Positions 48,753-58,070 are shown, counted from the first letter of the stretch. The stretch is DNA of 64,000 bases from VXYL01 sp965199945 (GCA_965199945.1 OZ241354.1:1798001-1862000), one strand, 5' to 3'. The notes: generated by a model not told the origin, from the sequence alone. A program made the numbers and translations.

Positions 48753-49343
48753 CTATGAGTTCGTCGCCGAACCGTCGCCGCGGCCCTTCGCGCCCGGGGC
48801 TCGGCGCGGGCGGAGCATCCGCGCCGAGAACTCGTCCACGGTCAGGTAGCCGTCGCCGTCGCTGTCCATGCGCTCGAAAACACGCTTGCGACGAGCTTCC
48901 CGCCGCGCCTGCGGCAACGCATCGAACTCCTGCGGCGAGAGCGCGCCGCTGCCGTCCGTGTCCGCAGCCTCGAAATCCCCCTCGCCCGGCTTTCCGCCCA
49001 CGCGCGGGCCGCGTTCCCGGGGCCGCATTCGCTGTCCACCGCCGCGGCGCATGGCGCGGTCGATATCGACCGCCGCAAACTCGTCCACGGAAACGCGGCC
49101 ATCTTCGTTCGCGTCTGCTCTGGCGAAGAACGCCGCAATCCGCGCTTCTCGGCGCTGATTGCGGAGTTCCGCGCCCGCTTGCTCGGCGGCTTCGCTCTCG
49201 TCGCTGGCGGACTCGCCCGCAACGGCGGCGCGGGCAAACGCGACGTTCACGGCGAAGGCGAAGAAGGCGATGGCGAGCACCGGCCAAGCCGGCCAATGGA
49301 AGGCAAGCGCCAGATCGCGGGTTTTGCACGGTTGGCTTTGCAT
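48753..49343 (-). CDS. Exported EF-hand calcium-binding protein
   Basis: The 196-residue protein has an N-terminal signal (LAIAFFAFAVNVAFARA) and three EF-hand loops: DANEDGRVSVDEF, DTDGSGALSPQEF and DSDGDGYLTVDEF. Each shows the D-x-D/N-x-D/S-G spacing for calcium. The ATG at 49343 follows a GGAGA site. It is the first gene of the sigma-factor operon. A role as a calcium-responsive periplasmic protein feeding the metal/sigma pathway is an inference from the operon. Confidence 0.8.
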   Translation of the reverse strand: MQSQPCKTRDLALAFHWPAWPVLAIAFFAFAVNVAFARAAVAGESASDESEAAEQAGAELRNQRREARIAAFFARADANEDGRVSVDEFAAVDIDRAMRRGGGQRMRPRERGPRVGGKPGEGDFEAADTDGSGALSPQEFDALPQARREARRKRVFERMDSDGDGYLTVDEFSARMLRPRRAPGAKGRGDGSATNS

Positions 49344-49873
49344 CTGCTGTTCTCCAACGGGGTTGCTTGCATTGGTTCTACGCGATTGCGGCGAGAATCC
49401 GTCGCTCTCGGCGGTCGCGGATATGGCCAAAGCGGCCGGCCGGGCGGACGTGGGGAATCGCCCCATGTCCGCGCACCCGTCTTCCCGACTTCGCGCCCCT
49501 GCCGACCAAGGTGCGCCGACTCTCTGGAGCGAGGGCTTCGGCGATTCCCACTGTCCGGGACGCTGTGGGACGCCGACGGGCGGATCGGGGTGAACGGCAT
49601 TCGGGTGGTGCGGGAGATTGGGGATTGAGGTGGCGGCAGACCGTAGAGCGGGCACGGCAATTCGATGTGGAGATGCTGAACGAGTGGTCCACATCGAGGT
49701 GCCGACGGGTTTCCGCTGCGATGCGTCGCCGAGGGCTTTCGCCCCGTAGCGAACGCTCGCCCCCATCCCGCCGGGGCGATGTCTGCAATCCTTGTGCGAC
49801 TTTCGCCCGGCGCGGCATCGTCGCCGAACGAAAGGCGCACAGTGGGCGCCGATCAAGCCCAGAAGCGCGCGCC
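49344..49873. other. Gene-free stretch with one inverted repeat
   Basis: I see no supported gene. Arms CGATGTGGA (49663-49671) and TCCACATCG (49688-49696) form a 9-bp inverted repeat with a 16-base loop. Open frames on both strands here are Arg/Pro-rich and look like chance. Confidence 0.5.
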
Positions 49874-50962
49874 ATGCTGCAGCCCAGCGACCCGCCCTAC
49901 AAGGTGCTGTTCCAGGACCCGGGCCTCTTCGAGGAGGCAGTGCGCCTGGTCGCCCCCGAACTCGCCGACGAGCTCGACTTCGAGACCGCGACGTCACTCG
50001 ACAAGGAACACCTCACGGCGCTCGACCGTGTCCGCGTGCAGGACAAGCTCCGCCGCGTCGAGTTCAAGAAGGGCAGGCTCCGCAACGGCCGCCGGCGCTA
50101 CCTTCTGGTGCTGCTTGAATTCCAGGCTGGCCACGACGCGGACATGGCGTGGCGCATGCGCGACTATCTCCATCAGGTGGAGTCCGCCCTGCGCGAGAGC
50201 GGCACGGTTCGCGCCGAGGGCGGCGCGCCGCCCATGCTCTCCATCGTCGTCCACAATGGCGACCGGCCGTGGCGGGCCGCGGCGGAGTTCGCCGGGCCGC
50301 TGACCGGCGACGGCGCGCCGCTGCTGATGCGAACGTATGCTACGGTGGACTTGCAGGTGCTGGCGCGGGACCCCGACGCCGAAGGCCGGGAACTGCCACC
50401 AGGCAGCCGCCTGGCGACGCTGGCGGAGCTGGAGTCGGCGCCGGCGGAGTTGCTGCCGAGGCTGCTGCTGGCAGCGTTCGAGCGCCACGACGGCCTGGAG
50501 TCGGCAACGCTGCGGCGCGGACTGCACCTGCGCGTGAAGGCCGCGCTTGCCCGCCACGGCCGGGCCGAAGGACTGTCGCCGCTGGAAGAATGGGAGCGGA
50601 TGCTCGCGGCAAGAAGAGGAGAAGACATGACGGCGATGTTGGACGCGACGCTGGCGCGTTGGGAAGAAGCGAAAGTGGCCGAGGGCAGGAGGCGCGGCTT
50701 GGCCGAAGGCGTGGAGCGGGGCCTGGCCGAAGGCGTGGAACGGGGCCTGGCACAGGGGCGTGTCGCTCTGCTCCGCCGACTGGCGGCCTTGCGGTTCGGT
50801 GCTGACGTGGCCGGGCAGGTGTCGGCACTTCTGGCGGACGTGACGGACGTTGCGCACCTGGACGAGGCTGGCATGTGGCTGCTCGAGTGCGACACCGGCG
50901 AGGCGCTGTTGAGGCGGCTCCGGGCGGGCCGAGAGGGAGAGGGCAACGGGGCGCCTGGCTGA
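49874..50962 (+). CDS. Rpn-family recombination-promoting nuclease/putative transposase
   Basis: The 362-residue protein has an N-terminal PD-(D/E)XK core: PPYKVLFQDPGLFEEAVRLV, DRVRVQDKLRRVEF, and RYLLVLLEFQAGHDADMAWR, where the E-x-Q in LEFQ and the following Met-Arg helix are the Rpn pattern. The C-terminal half is helical with two near-identical 24-base tandem repeats (GLAEGVERG units). Rpn proteins promote RecA-independent recombination and are typically found in multiple copies. No inverted repeats flank it. The ATG at 49874 matches family length. Confidence 0.75.
   Translation: MLQPSDPPYKVLFQDPGLFEEAVRLVAPELADELDFETATSLDKEHLTALDRVRVQDKLRRVEFKKGRLRNGRRRYLLVLLEFQAGHDADMAWRMRDYLHQVESALRESGTVRAEGGAPPMLSIVVHNGDRPWRAAAEFAGPLTGDGAPLLMRTYATVDLQVLARDPDAEGRELPPGSRLATLAELESAPAELLPRLLLAAFERHDGLESATLRRGLHLRVKAALARHGRAEGLSPLEEWERMLAARRGEDMTAMLDATLARWEEAKVAEGRRRGLAEGVERGLAEGVERGLAQGRVALLRRLAALRFGADVAGQVSALLADVTDVAHLDEAGMWLLECDTGEALLRRLRAGREGEGNGAPG
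50696..50743 (+). repeat. Two 24-bp tandem repeats inside the Rpn gene
   Basis: The units 50696-50719 and 50720-50743 differ at two bases and encode GLAEGVER twice, with a partial third copy. They add one repeat of a charged helix, so length can vary by slippage. Confidence 0.8.
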
Positions 50963-51152
50963 CCGCAACGGCGGCGTGGCCCTGCCGGCGCTCCCGCCGC
51001 CTGCGCACGCCGACCCAAGCCAACTACAAAGCCTTCGCCGGCGCCGCCAGCGACCGGCCAGCGGGAACGCCGTACGGTGGCAGAGTGCTCGCGGCGCATT
51101 CCCTTGTCCGAAAGCGCCTCATGTTTCAGAGTCATTCCACTAGACTGGCCGC

Positions 51153-53066
51153 GTGAAAGACGACGCGCACGCATCGCGGGGCCAGTTCGGGCTGCTGGGC
51201 ACGCGGCGGTTGGGGCCGCTCTTCGTGACGCAGTTCCTCGGCGCCTTCAACGACAACGTATTCAAGGCGGCGCTGGCGGTGCTCTTCGCCTACGGCGCCA
51301 TTGCCGCCGTCGAAGACGCCGAGAGCAAGGCGATTCTCGTCAATCTGGCGGCGGGGCTGTTCATCCTGCCGTTCTTTCTGTTTTCCGCCACCGCTGGCGT
51401 TCTGGCCGACAAGTTCGAGAAGGCGCGCCTGATTCGCTTTGTGAAGCTCGGCGAGATCGGCGTCGCGGCGCTGGCTGGCATCGCGCTCTTTTCGCAGAGC
51501 GTGCCGGCGCTGTTGGCGGCGCTGTTTCTGCTTGGAACGCAGTCCACCTTCTTCGGCCCCTTGAAATACGCGGTGCTGCCCCAGCACCTCGACGCCACGG
51601 AGCTCGTGGGCGGCAACGCCATGGTGCAGATGGGCACGTTCGTGGCGATTCTGCTCGGCACCATCGCCGGCACGACCATCGGCGGCTTCGGCGACGTGTC
51701 GCGGGGATTGTTCGTCTTCGTGGTGGCCATCGCGGCGACCGGCTATGCGACGAGCCGAGCCATACCGGTCGCGCCCTCCTCACACGCCGGGACGGTGCGC
51801 TGGAATCCGGCCACCGAGACGTGGGCCTTGATTCGGCTGGCGCGGGAGCGCAAGGCGGTCTTCCAGTCGATCCTCGGCATCTCGTGGTTCTGGCTGCTCG
51901 GCTCCGTCTATCTGGCGCAGATTCCCGTGCTGGTGCCGGAGCGGCTGGGCGGCGGGCCGTCCGTGGTCACGTTGGTGCTGGTGTCCTTCACCGTGGCCAT
52001 CGGCATTGGCTCGCTGCTCTGCGAGCGGCTCTCCAGACGGCGCGTGGAAATCGGGTTGGTGCCGGTGGGCGCGGTGGGCGTGAGCGTCTTCGGCATCGAC
52101 CTGCACTTCGCCCTCGGCGCCGTCGAGAGCGCGTTGACAGGCGCGGAAGGCTTGCGCAGCGCGTGGGCGTTCCTCGGGGCGGAGGGCACGACGCGGGTGT
52201 TGATCGACCTCGTGCTGATGGGCGTCTTCGCCGGCCTGTTCGTGGTGCCGCTGCAAGCGAACATCCAGGCGCGCACGCCCGACGACCGGCGCGCCCGCGT
52301 AATCGCCGCGAACAACGTGCTGAACGCCTTGTTCATGGTCGGCGGCGCTGGTGCGGCCATCGCATGGCTGGCGCTCGGCGGTTCGCTGCCGACGCTGCTG
52401 CTCGCGCTGGCCTTCGCCAACATCGCGGTGAGCGTGTACATCTTCCGGCAGGTGCCCGAGTTCACCATGCGCTTTCTGGTCTGGCTGGTGTCCCACTCCG
52501 TGTACCGCGTGCGTCACCTTGGCCTGGACAACGTGCCCGAGCGCGGCGCCGCGGTGATCGTCTGCAACCACGTCAGCTACGCCGACGCGCCGGTGCTGGC
52601 CGGCGCGGTGCGGCGCCCGATCCGCTTCGTGATGTACAAGCCCATCTACGACATCCCGGTGCTGAACTTCATCTTCCGCACTGGACGCGCCATCCCGATC
52701 GCCGGCGAGCGCGAGGACCCAGCGGCGCTGGAGGCGGCGTTCGCCGCGGTCCGCGAAGGCTTGGCCGCTGGCGACCTGCTGTGCATCTTCCCGGAAGGTT
52801 CGCTGACGAGCGACGGCGAACTGGCGCCCTTCCGCAAAGGCATCGAACGCATCGTGCAGGAGACGCCCGTGCCAGTGGTGCCGATGGCGCTGCGCGGCCT
52901 CTGGGGGAGCGTCTACAGCCGCCAAGGCGCCGGGGCGTTCAGGAAACTGCCGCAACAGGTGGGGCGACGGATCGACGTGGTGGCGGGGCCGCCGGTTCCG
53001 TCCGAAGCCGCGACCGCCGACGCCTTGCGCGAGCGCGTGCTGGCGTTGCGCGGCGACGTGAAGTAG
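51153..53066 (+). CDS. MFS transporter fused to a PlsC-type acyltransferase
   Basis: The 637-residue protein starts at a GTG. The N-terminal two thirds is a 12-helix transporter of the lysophospholipid type (FVTQFLGAFNDNVFKAALAV, LLGTQSTFFGPLKYAVLPQH). From about residue 430 a PlsC acyltransferase domain follows, with VIVCNHVSYADAPVLAG (HxxxxD) and FPEGSLTSDGELAPFRKG. In E. coli the related LplT transporter and Aas acyltransferase act together to re-import and re-acylate lysophospholipids. Here both are in one polypeptide, but the acyl-ACP synthetase part of Aas is absent. Confidence 0.85.
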   Translation: MKDDAHASRGQFGLLGTRRLGPLFVTQFLGAFNDNVFKAALAVLFAYGAIAAVEDAESKAILVNLAAGLFILPFFLFSATAGVLADKFEKARLIRFVKLGEIGVAALAGIALFSQSVPALLAALFLLGTQSTFFGPLKYAVLPQHLDATELVGGNAMVQMGTFVAILLGTIAGTTIGGFGDVSRGLFVFVVAIAATGYATSRAIPVAPSSHAGTVRWNPATETWALIRLARERKAVFQSILGISWFWLLGSVYLAQIPVLVPERLGGGPSVVTLVLVSFTVAIGIGSLLCERLSRRRVEIGLVPVGAVGVSVFGIDLHFALGAVESALTGAEGLRSAWAFLGAEGTTRVLIDLVLMGVFAGLFVVPLQANIQARTPDDRRARVIAANNVLNALFMVGGAGAAIAWLALGGSLPTLLLALAFANIAVSVYIFRQVPEFTMRFLVWLVSHSVYRVRHLGLDNVPERGAAVIVCNHVSYADAPVLAGAVRRPIRFVMYKPIYDIPVLNFIFRTGRAIPIAGEREDPAALEAAFAAVREGLAAGDLLCIFPEGSLTSDGELAPFRKGIERIVQETPVPVVPMALRGLWGSVYSRQGAGAFRKLPQQVGRRIDVVAGPPVPSEAATADALRERVLALRGDVK

Positions 53067-53117
53067 GACGTTGCAAATCTCACGAGAAGGCCGAGAACGG
53101 CAAGGTAGAATGTCCCC

Positions 53118-53684
53118 ATGCAGGAAGCCATCAACGTAGGCGCGCTGCCGCGGGTGCCAAATGCGCGGGTCGCCATCCTGCGCTCCAAGTGGTATCCGCA
53201 GATAGTCGGCGCACTGCACGCGAAGTGCGTCGCCACTCTGGCAGCCAAGGGCGTGGACGACGTGGACACACACCTTCTGCCCGGCTGCTTCGAGTTTCCC
53301 TTCGCCGCCAACGAGATCATGGCCACGCACCATTCGCCGAACGTCTTGGCTGACATCTCGCCAGAGGCCATCATCTGCCTGGGCGTCGTGCTCAAAGGCG
53401 ACACCCGCCACTTCGAGATGATCGTCGACGAATGCGTGCGCGGGCTGGGGGATGTATCGCGACGGCACCGCGTACCGATCGTCAACGAAGTGCTTCCGGT
53501 CACGGACATCGCCCAAGCGGAAGCAAGAGCCGGCGACGACGAGTTCAACAAGGGCATCGAGGCTGCGGCAGCCGCCATCGAGATCATCCACTGGCGACGC
53601 GAGCTTGAAGTGGAGGCACAAGAGCGAAAGCAGGCGCAGGTGGCGAAGCTCCAGGAGAGCATCCGACGGCCGCTCAATCCCTAA
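53118..53684 (+). CDS. ribH: 6,7-dimethyl-8-ribityllumazine synthase
   Basis: This 188-residue protein matches lumazine synthase. An early PNARVAILRSKWYPQIVG is followed by VDTHLLPGCFEFPFAANEIM and the substrate-site motif ICLGVVLKGDTRHFEMIVDE, where His of RHFE is the catalytic residue. It condenses 5-amino-6-ribitylaminouracil with dihydroxybutanone phosphate in riboflavin synthesis. It is slightly longer than the usual 150-160 residues because of a charged C-terminal tail (EVEAQERKQAQVAKLQES). Other rib genes are not nearby, so it may be a second, isolated copy. Confidence 0.85.
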   Translation: MQEAINVGALPRVPNARVAILRSKWYPQIVGALHAKCVATLAAKGVDDVDTHLLPGCFEFPFAANEIMATHHSPNVLADISPEAIICLGVVLKGDTRHFEMIVDECVRGLGDVSRRHRVPIVNEVLPVTDIAQAEARAGDDEFNKGIEAAAAAIEIIHWRRELEVEAQERKQAQVAKLQESIRRPLNP

Positions 53685-53698
53685 CCCTCACTCGCCTG

Positions 53699-55507
53699 AT
53701 GCCGCTGCCAAGCGAAGTGCGGCAGGGCCCTCAGCTCGCGCTCGGCTCGCCGCCCAACGCCGTCGCGCCCGACACGTCCGCTCGCTTGCGCCGGGCGGTG
53801 GAACGGCTGCCGCCGCTGGGCTTGCGGTTCGCCTTCGCCGTGACCGAGCCGGTGCGCGAAGTGCCGGCGCTGCACGATTCCTACGCCTATCGGCTGCGCT
53901 TCGAGAACGCCACGGCGACGGTGCAGGCAGACACCGAATGGGGCGCCCTCGCCGCGTTGGCCACCCTCGCGCAACTGGCTGGCGAGGGCGTGGTCGATGT
54001 CGCGGAAGTACGCGATGCGCCGCGCTTCCCCTGGCGCGGGCTGATGCTGGACACGGCCCGGCACTTCATCTCCACGACGGCGCTCAAGCGCACGCTGGAT
54101 GCGATGTGGTTCTACAAGCTGAACGTGCTGCACCTGCACTTGACGGACGATCAGGGGTTTCGCTTCCGTTCCGATGCCTTCCCCGAACTCGCAAGCGCAG
54201 ACGCCTACGCAGCCGATGAACTGCGCGATCTCGTCGCCTACGCCGCCGACCGCGGCATCCGCGTGGTGCCGGAACTCGACGTGCCGGGGCACACGACCAG
54301 CTGGCTGGCCGCGCACCCGGAGTGGGCTTTGGGCGCACCGCCGGCGGTTGCGCCGAGCCGTCGCTTCGGCGTCCACAAGACCTGCATCGACCCCGGCAAG
54401 GCGGCAGTGCTCTCTGCCGTGGACGCGCTGTTCGGGGAACTGGCGGAGGTGTTTCCAGACGAGTTCCTGCACCTCGGCGGCGACGAAGCCGTGGCCTTGG
54501 ATGCCCACACTCAATCTGCTTTCGTCGCGCGCCTCGTCCACAGGCTGCTTGAACTCGGCAAGCGCCCGCTGGCCTGGGACGAGTGTCTGCATCCCGACTT
54601 GCCGGCGCAGACCACCGTGCAGGCGTGGCGCGGCGTGGCGGCGCGCGACGCGACGCTGCAAGCGGGCTTCGACTGCGTGGTCTCCGCGCCCTACTACCTC
54701 GATCTGTTCTATCCCGCGCAGGCGCATGCGGTGTCGCCGACGGCTTCTGCAGCCGATATTGCTTCCGCCAGCGCCGATCCGCGGCTTTCCCATGTGCGCC
54801 AAGGCATCGATTGGATGCGCGACTTCGCCACCGTGCCGGCGTTGCGCCTGCGACCACACGGCAGGGTTCTTGGCGGCGAGGCCTGCATGTGGAGCGAACT
54901 CGTCACCGAGGCGCTTCTGGATGCCCGCGTGTGGAGCCGCCTGCCGGCCATCGCCGAGCAGTTCTGGCGCGGCGACGCGGCCACGTCGGGCAGCGGCTTG
55001 CTTGGCCGTCTGTCGAAGACGCGCAGCGCGCTGGCCGGGCTCGGCATCGTCGCCGAGGATCGAGACGTCGTGCATGAGTTCCCGGACCTCGCCCCGCTCG
55101 TTGAGATGCTGGAACCGGTGAAGTGGTATCGGCGGCTGCTCGGAGAGGCGGTTTTCCAAGCCCGGACGAGCGGCCTGGGCGATGGCAACGACGAGCGGCC
55201 CTACGATGTCGCATCGCCGCTCGACCGCATCGTCGACTGCATTCCTCCGGAGAGCCTCGCCTCGCGCCGCGCCGAAGCCGACCTCGCGCGCGGCGCGGAC
55301 ATGACGCCGTGGCTTGCCGGCTGGCGAGCGCAACGCGCCGCGCTGAACAACCACCCCGACTTGCTGCCGGAACTGCGCGCGGTCTCCGATGCGCTGGCCA
55401 CTGTCGCGGAGGTGATTGCCGGCGCCAGCAACGCGAATCCGGCGGACTTGGCCGGGCCCTTCGGCGAGTACTTGCTGCCCATCGCCTATGCCCTCGACGG
55501 ACGTTGA
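53699..55507 (+). CDS. Glycoside hydrolase family 20 beta-N-acetylhexosaminidase
   Basis: The 602-residue protein has an N-terminal beta domain then the GH20 barrel. FPWRGLMLDTARHFIS is the family entry motif, KLNVLHLHLTDDQGFRF follows, VVPELDVPGHT matches the barrel, and FLHLGGDEA carries the catalytic Asp-Glu pair near residue 262. Substrate-assisted hydrolysis releases GlcNAc or GalNAc from chitobiose or glycans. No convincing signal peptide is seen, so it may act in the cytoplasm. It overlaps the next gene, a hexosamine-kinase homologue, by 20 bases, which fits local amino-sugar use. Confidence 0.88.
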   Translation: MPLPSEVRQGPQLALGSPPNAVAPDTSARLRRAVERLPPLGLRFAFAVTEPVREVPALHDSYAYRLRFENATATVQADTEWGALAALATLAQLAGEGVVDVAEVRDAPRFPWRGLMLDTARHFISTTALKRTLDAMWFYKLNVLHLHLTDDQGFRFRSDAFPELASADAYAADELRDLVAYAADRGIRVVPELDVPGHTTSWLAAHPEWALGAPPAVAPSRRFGVHKTCIDPGKAAVLSAVDALFGELAEVFPDEFLHLGGDEAVALDAHTQSAFVARLVHRLLELGKRPLAWDECLHPDLPAQTTVQAWRGVAARDATLQAGFDCVVSAPYYLDLFYPAQAHAVSPTASAADIASASADPRLSHVRQGIDWMRDFATVPALRLRPHGRVLGGEACMWSELVTEALLDARVWSRLPAIAEQFWRGDAATSGSGLLGRLSKTRSALAGLGIVAEDRDVVHEFPDLAPLVEMLEPVKWYRRLLGEAVFQARTSGLGDGNDERPYDVASPLDRIVDCIPPESLASRRAEADLARGADMTPWLAGWRAQRAALNNHPDLLPELRAVSDALATVAEVIAGASNANPADLAGPFGEYLLPIAYALDGR

Positions 55508-56531
55508 AGAAGCGCTGGCGCACTGGCCGCAAGCGCCGCAGACGGCGCGGCCACTGGAGGCCGGCCACATCAACGACACCTACGTCGTCGGCGAGGACGA
55601 AACAGGGCCGGGGCGCTACGTTCTGCAACGCCTGAACCAGGCAGTGTTCCCCAACCCGCACGCGGTGATGCGCAATCTCGCCAAGATCGTCGATCACGAG
55701 GGCGGCAACACGCTGGTGGCGCCGATTCGCTGCGCGAAGGGCGAGCCGTGCGCCGTGCTCGGCAATGGCGATGTTTGGCGCCTCTTCCCCTGGGTGCCGT
55801 CGCGCACCTTCCAGATGCTGCCGCACGAGCTCCTCACCAAAGCGGGCGCGGCATTCGGCGGCTTCCTGCGGCGCTTCGCCGATTTTCCGCACCGCTTGGA
55901 AACGGTGATCGATGGCTTCCACGACCTAGGCCATGTGCTGCAGCGGTTCGATGCCGCGCCAACCCAGCCCGGCATCGACGCCGAAGCGGCCCGGATCGAC
56001 GCTCTCCGCGCCAACTTCGCTGCCGGCAAGCCAACATGCGTCATCCACGGCGACTGCAAGGTCAACAACCTGCTGTTCCACCCGGCCAAGGACGCCGTGA
56101 CGGCGATCGTCGACCTGGACACGGTAATGCTGGGCGATCCAGCTTGGGATTTCGGCGACCTCGTGCGCTCGGCATTCGCCGGCAGCGAGGAGACGGCGCC
56201 GGCGCAGACGCTATCGCTGATCCGGTTCGAGCGCCTGTGCTCCGGATTCGCCGCCGGCTACGGCGTGGAGTTCGGCGCCGGCGACAACGCGCAACGCTTC
56301 GCCACCGCGCCGGCCTACATGAGCTTCATGCTCGCGGTGCGGTTCCTCACCGACCACATGGAAGGCGACAGCTACTTCAAGGTGCCCGAGCGCGGCGTCA
56401 ACCTGCGCCGTGCCCGCTCGCAGCTCGATCTGGCGGAACGCTTCCTCGCCGCCAAGCCATCCCTCGAGCGCGTCGTCGAGCGCGTTGCCGCGCGAGGCGG
56501 CGGCGCTCCTGAACGAGCAGAGCGTCCCTAG
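55488..56531 (+). CDS. Aminoglycoside-phosphotransferase-fold kinase, N-acetylhexosamine kinase-like
   Basis: The 347-residue protein has the APH fold: GHINDTYVVGEDETGPGRYV and LQRLNQAVFPNPHAVMRNL resemble the N-acetylhexosamine 1-kinase (NahK) N terminus. VIHGDCKVNNLLFH is the catalytic Brenner motif, and AIVDLDTVMLGDPAWDFGDL carries the metal-binding Asp. NahK phosphorylates GlcNAc/GalNAc at C1. The start ATG lies inside the hexosaminidase gene, which supplies a matching substrate. The pairing strongly suggests amino-sugar recycling. Confidence 0.8.
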   Translation: MPSTDVEEALAHWPQAPQTARPLEAGHINDTYVVGEDETGPGRYVLQRLNQAVFPNPHAVMRNLAKIVDHEGGNTLVAPIRCAKGEPCAVLGNGDVWRLFPWVPSRTFQMLPHELLTKAGAAFGGFLRRFADFPHRLETVIDGFHDLGHVLQRFDAAPTQPGIDAEAARIDALRANFAAGKPTCVIHGDCKVNNLLFHPAKDAVTAIVDLDTVMLGDPAWDFGDLVRSAFAGSEETAPAQTLSLIRFERLCSGFAAGYGVEFGAGDNAQRFATAPAYMSFMLAVRFLTDHMEGDSYFKVPERGVNLRRARSQLDLAERFLAAKPSLERVVERVAARGGGAPERAERP

Positions 56532-56705
56532 CACACGGCGCATACGGTTGATTGTCCGCCGCAAGGTCGTCAGGATGCTCGTGTCCAGGTGGTGGACCGC
56601 GAGCTATAGGCCCAGCGCCGCCGGTGCCGCGACGTGAGCCCTTCACGGCATCGCCGACAGCCGCGCGGGCGCTGTTTGATGACATCGTCCGCTCAGGAGA
56701 CATGG

Positions 56706-58007
56706 ATGTACGCCCCGCCTCCCCCAAACCCCAGCCTGTCCCTGCTGCGTTGCGGATGGTTGACGCCGTGGTTGGTCGCGGCATTTGGAATCGTGCTCGA
56801 GGGTGCGCATATCGCACAGGCGGCGCAGCCACCTACCGAGACCAGGACCATTGAGACGCACTTGTATGCGTTGAAGGTCACGGAAGCACAGATTCCTGCG
56901 GACCCGGCCTCCGGGGGCGCCATCGCGCCTTTGCACAACGACTTGCTGCTGGCAACGCCTCACGGTTCGCTCTTTCTCGTGGGCAGACGCGGCGAAGTCG
57001 TTGCGATCGATGGCCGCGTTCCCATGGGTTCCATAGATTCTCTTCACGCGCAAACCGGTGTCTGGACAGACCGGTTCCGCGTCACCGACATACTGCTCAA
57101 ACGCTCGGCAAAAGCGCGCTATCAGCTCTTCGTGACGCACCTGTACTTCACGGGCTCGTGCATTCGATTCCGGCTCTCGTCGACGACCATCGGCCTCGGG
57201 TTCCCTAGACGCGCGCCCGGTACCGTCATCCATGTCGGCGTCGGATCGTGGAAGACGATATTCGATGCCGACCCGTGCCTGGCGACCGACGATCCCGACC
57301 TGCATCAATCGGGGGGAAAGATGCTGATGGACGGAGATGAACACCTGCTCGTGACGGTCGGCGACTTCAACAAGCCGGTTCAGTCCATGGATACGCACTT
57401 CGGAAAGCTGCTGCGGATCAACATCGACACCGGCGCCGCCGAGCTTATTGCTTCGGGGCTTCGCAATGCGCAGGGGCTGGCGCACGATCGCGATGGCAAT
57501 CTGTGGGAGACGGAGCATGGGCCTGTGGGCGGCGACGAGCTCAACATGATCGAGTCGGGCGCCAATTACGGTTGGGGCGAAGTGTCGTATGGCGTTGCCT
57601 ACGGACGCTTGACCTTGGCGGAGGACCAACCGGTCGAGCAGCTGGGGCGACACGACGGTTTTGCGAGGCCGGTATTCGCCTGGGTGCCGTCCATAGGGAT
57701 TACCAGCATCGTGGTCAATGACGAGCGGTTCTACCCTTTGTGGGGAGACGATCTGCTGATCGGTTCGCTAGGTGGTCCCAAGACCTTTTTTCGCGTTCGT
57801 CGCCACGGCCGGCAGGTGTCGTACGTGGAGCGCGTCTGGATGGGCTACCTAGTCCAGGAAATCAGAGATATCGCGCAACTCCCGGACGGGCGGATCGCCT
57901 TGTGGTCGTCCGAAGGAAAAGTTCTCTTTCTCAGTCGTGCCTACGCACCATACTGCGGCCCGGAAACGGCTCCCCGCGACGTGTACGCAGTCGACTGCCC
58001 CAATTGA
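56706..58007 (+). CDS. Glucose/sorbosone-dehydrogenase-like beta-propeller protein, exported
   Basis: The 433-residue protein has an AGGAGA ribosome-binding site 5 bases before the ATG at 56706 and an N-terminal hydrophobic segment (LTPWLVAAFGIVLEGAHI). The family pattern is present: HFGKLLRINIDTGA, GLRNAQGLAHDRDGNLWETE, HGPVGGDELNMIESGANYGW. These match soluble aldose sugar dehydrogenases that may bind PQQ. The remaining blades carry WGDDLLIGSL and QLPDGRIALWSSEG. PQQ ligands are not proven, so an aldose dehydrogenase or a structural propeller are both possible. It is not obviously co-transcribed with the kinase gene. Confidence 0.75.
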   Translation: MYAPPPPNPSLSLLRCGWLTPWLVAAFGIVLEGAHIAQAAQPPTETRTIETHLYALKVTEAQIPADPASGGAIAPLHNDLLLATPHGSLFLVGRRGEVVAIDGRVPMGSIDSLHAQTGVWTDRFRVTDILLKRSAKARYQLFVTHLYFTGSCIRFRLSSTTIGLGFPRRAPGTVIHVGVGSWKTIFDADPCLATDDPDLHQSGGKMLMDGDEHLLVTVGDFNKPVQSMDTHFGKLLRINIDTGAAELIASGLRNAQGLAHDRDGNLWETEHGPVGGDELNMIESGANYGWGEVSYGVAYGRLTLAEDQPVEQLGRHDGFARPVFAWVPSIGITSIVVNDERFYPLWGDDLLIGSLGGPKTFFRVRRHGRQVSYVERVWMGYLVQEIRDIAQLPDGRIALWSSEGKVLFLSRAYAPYCGPETAPRDVYAVDCPN

Positions 58008-58070
58008 ATGAGCACCGCTGCGGCCGGCGCACCCCGCCGGGGGCGCGCCGGCCGCGAACTCTCAGGAAGA

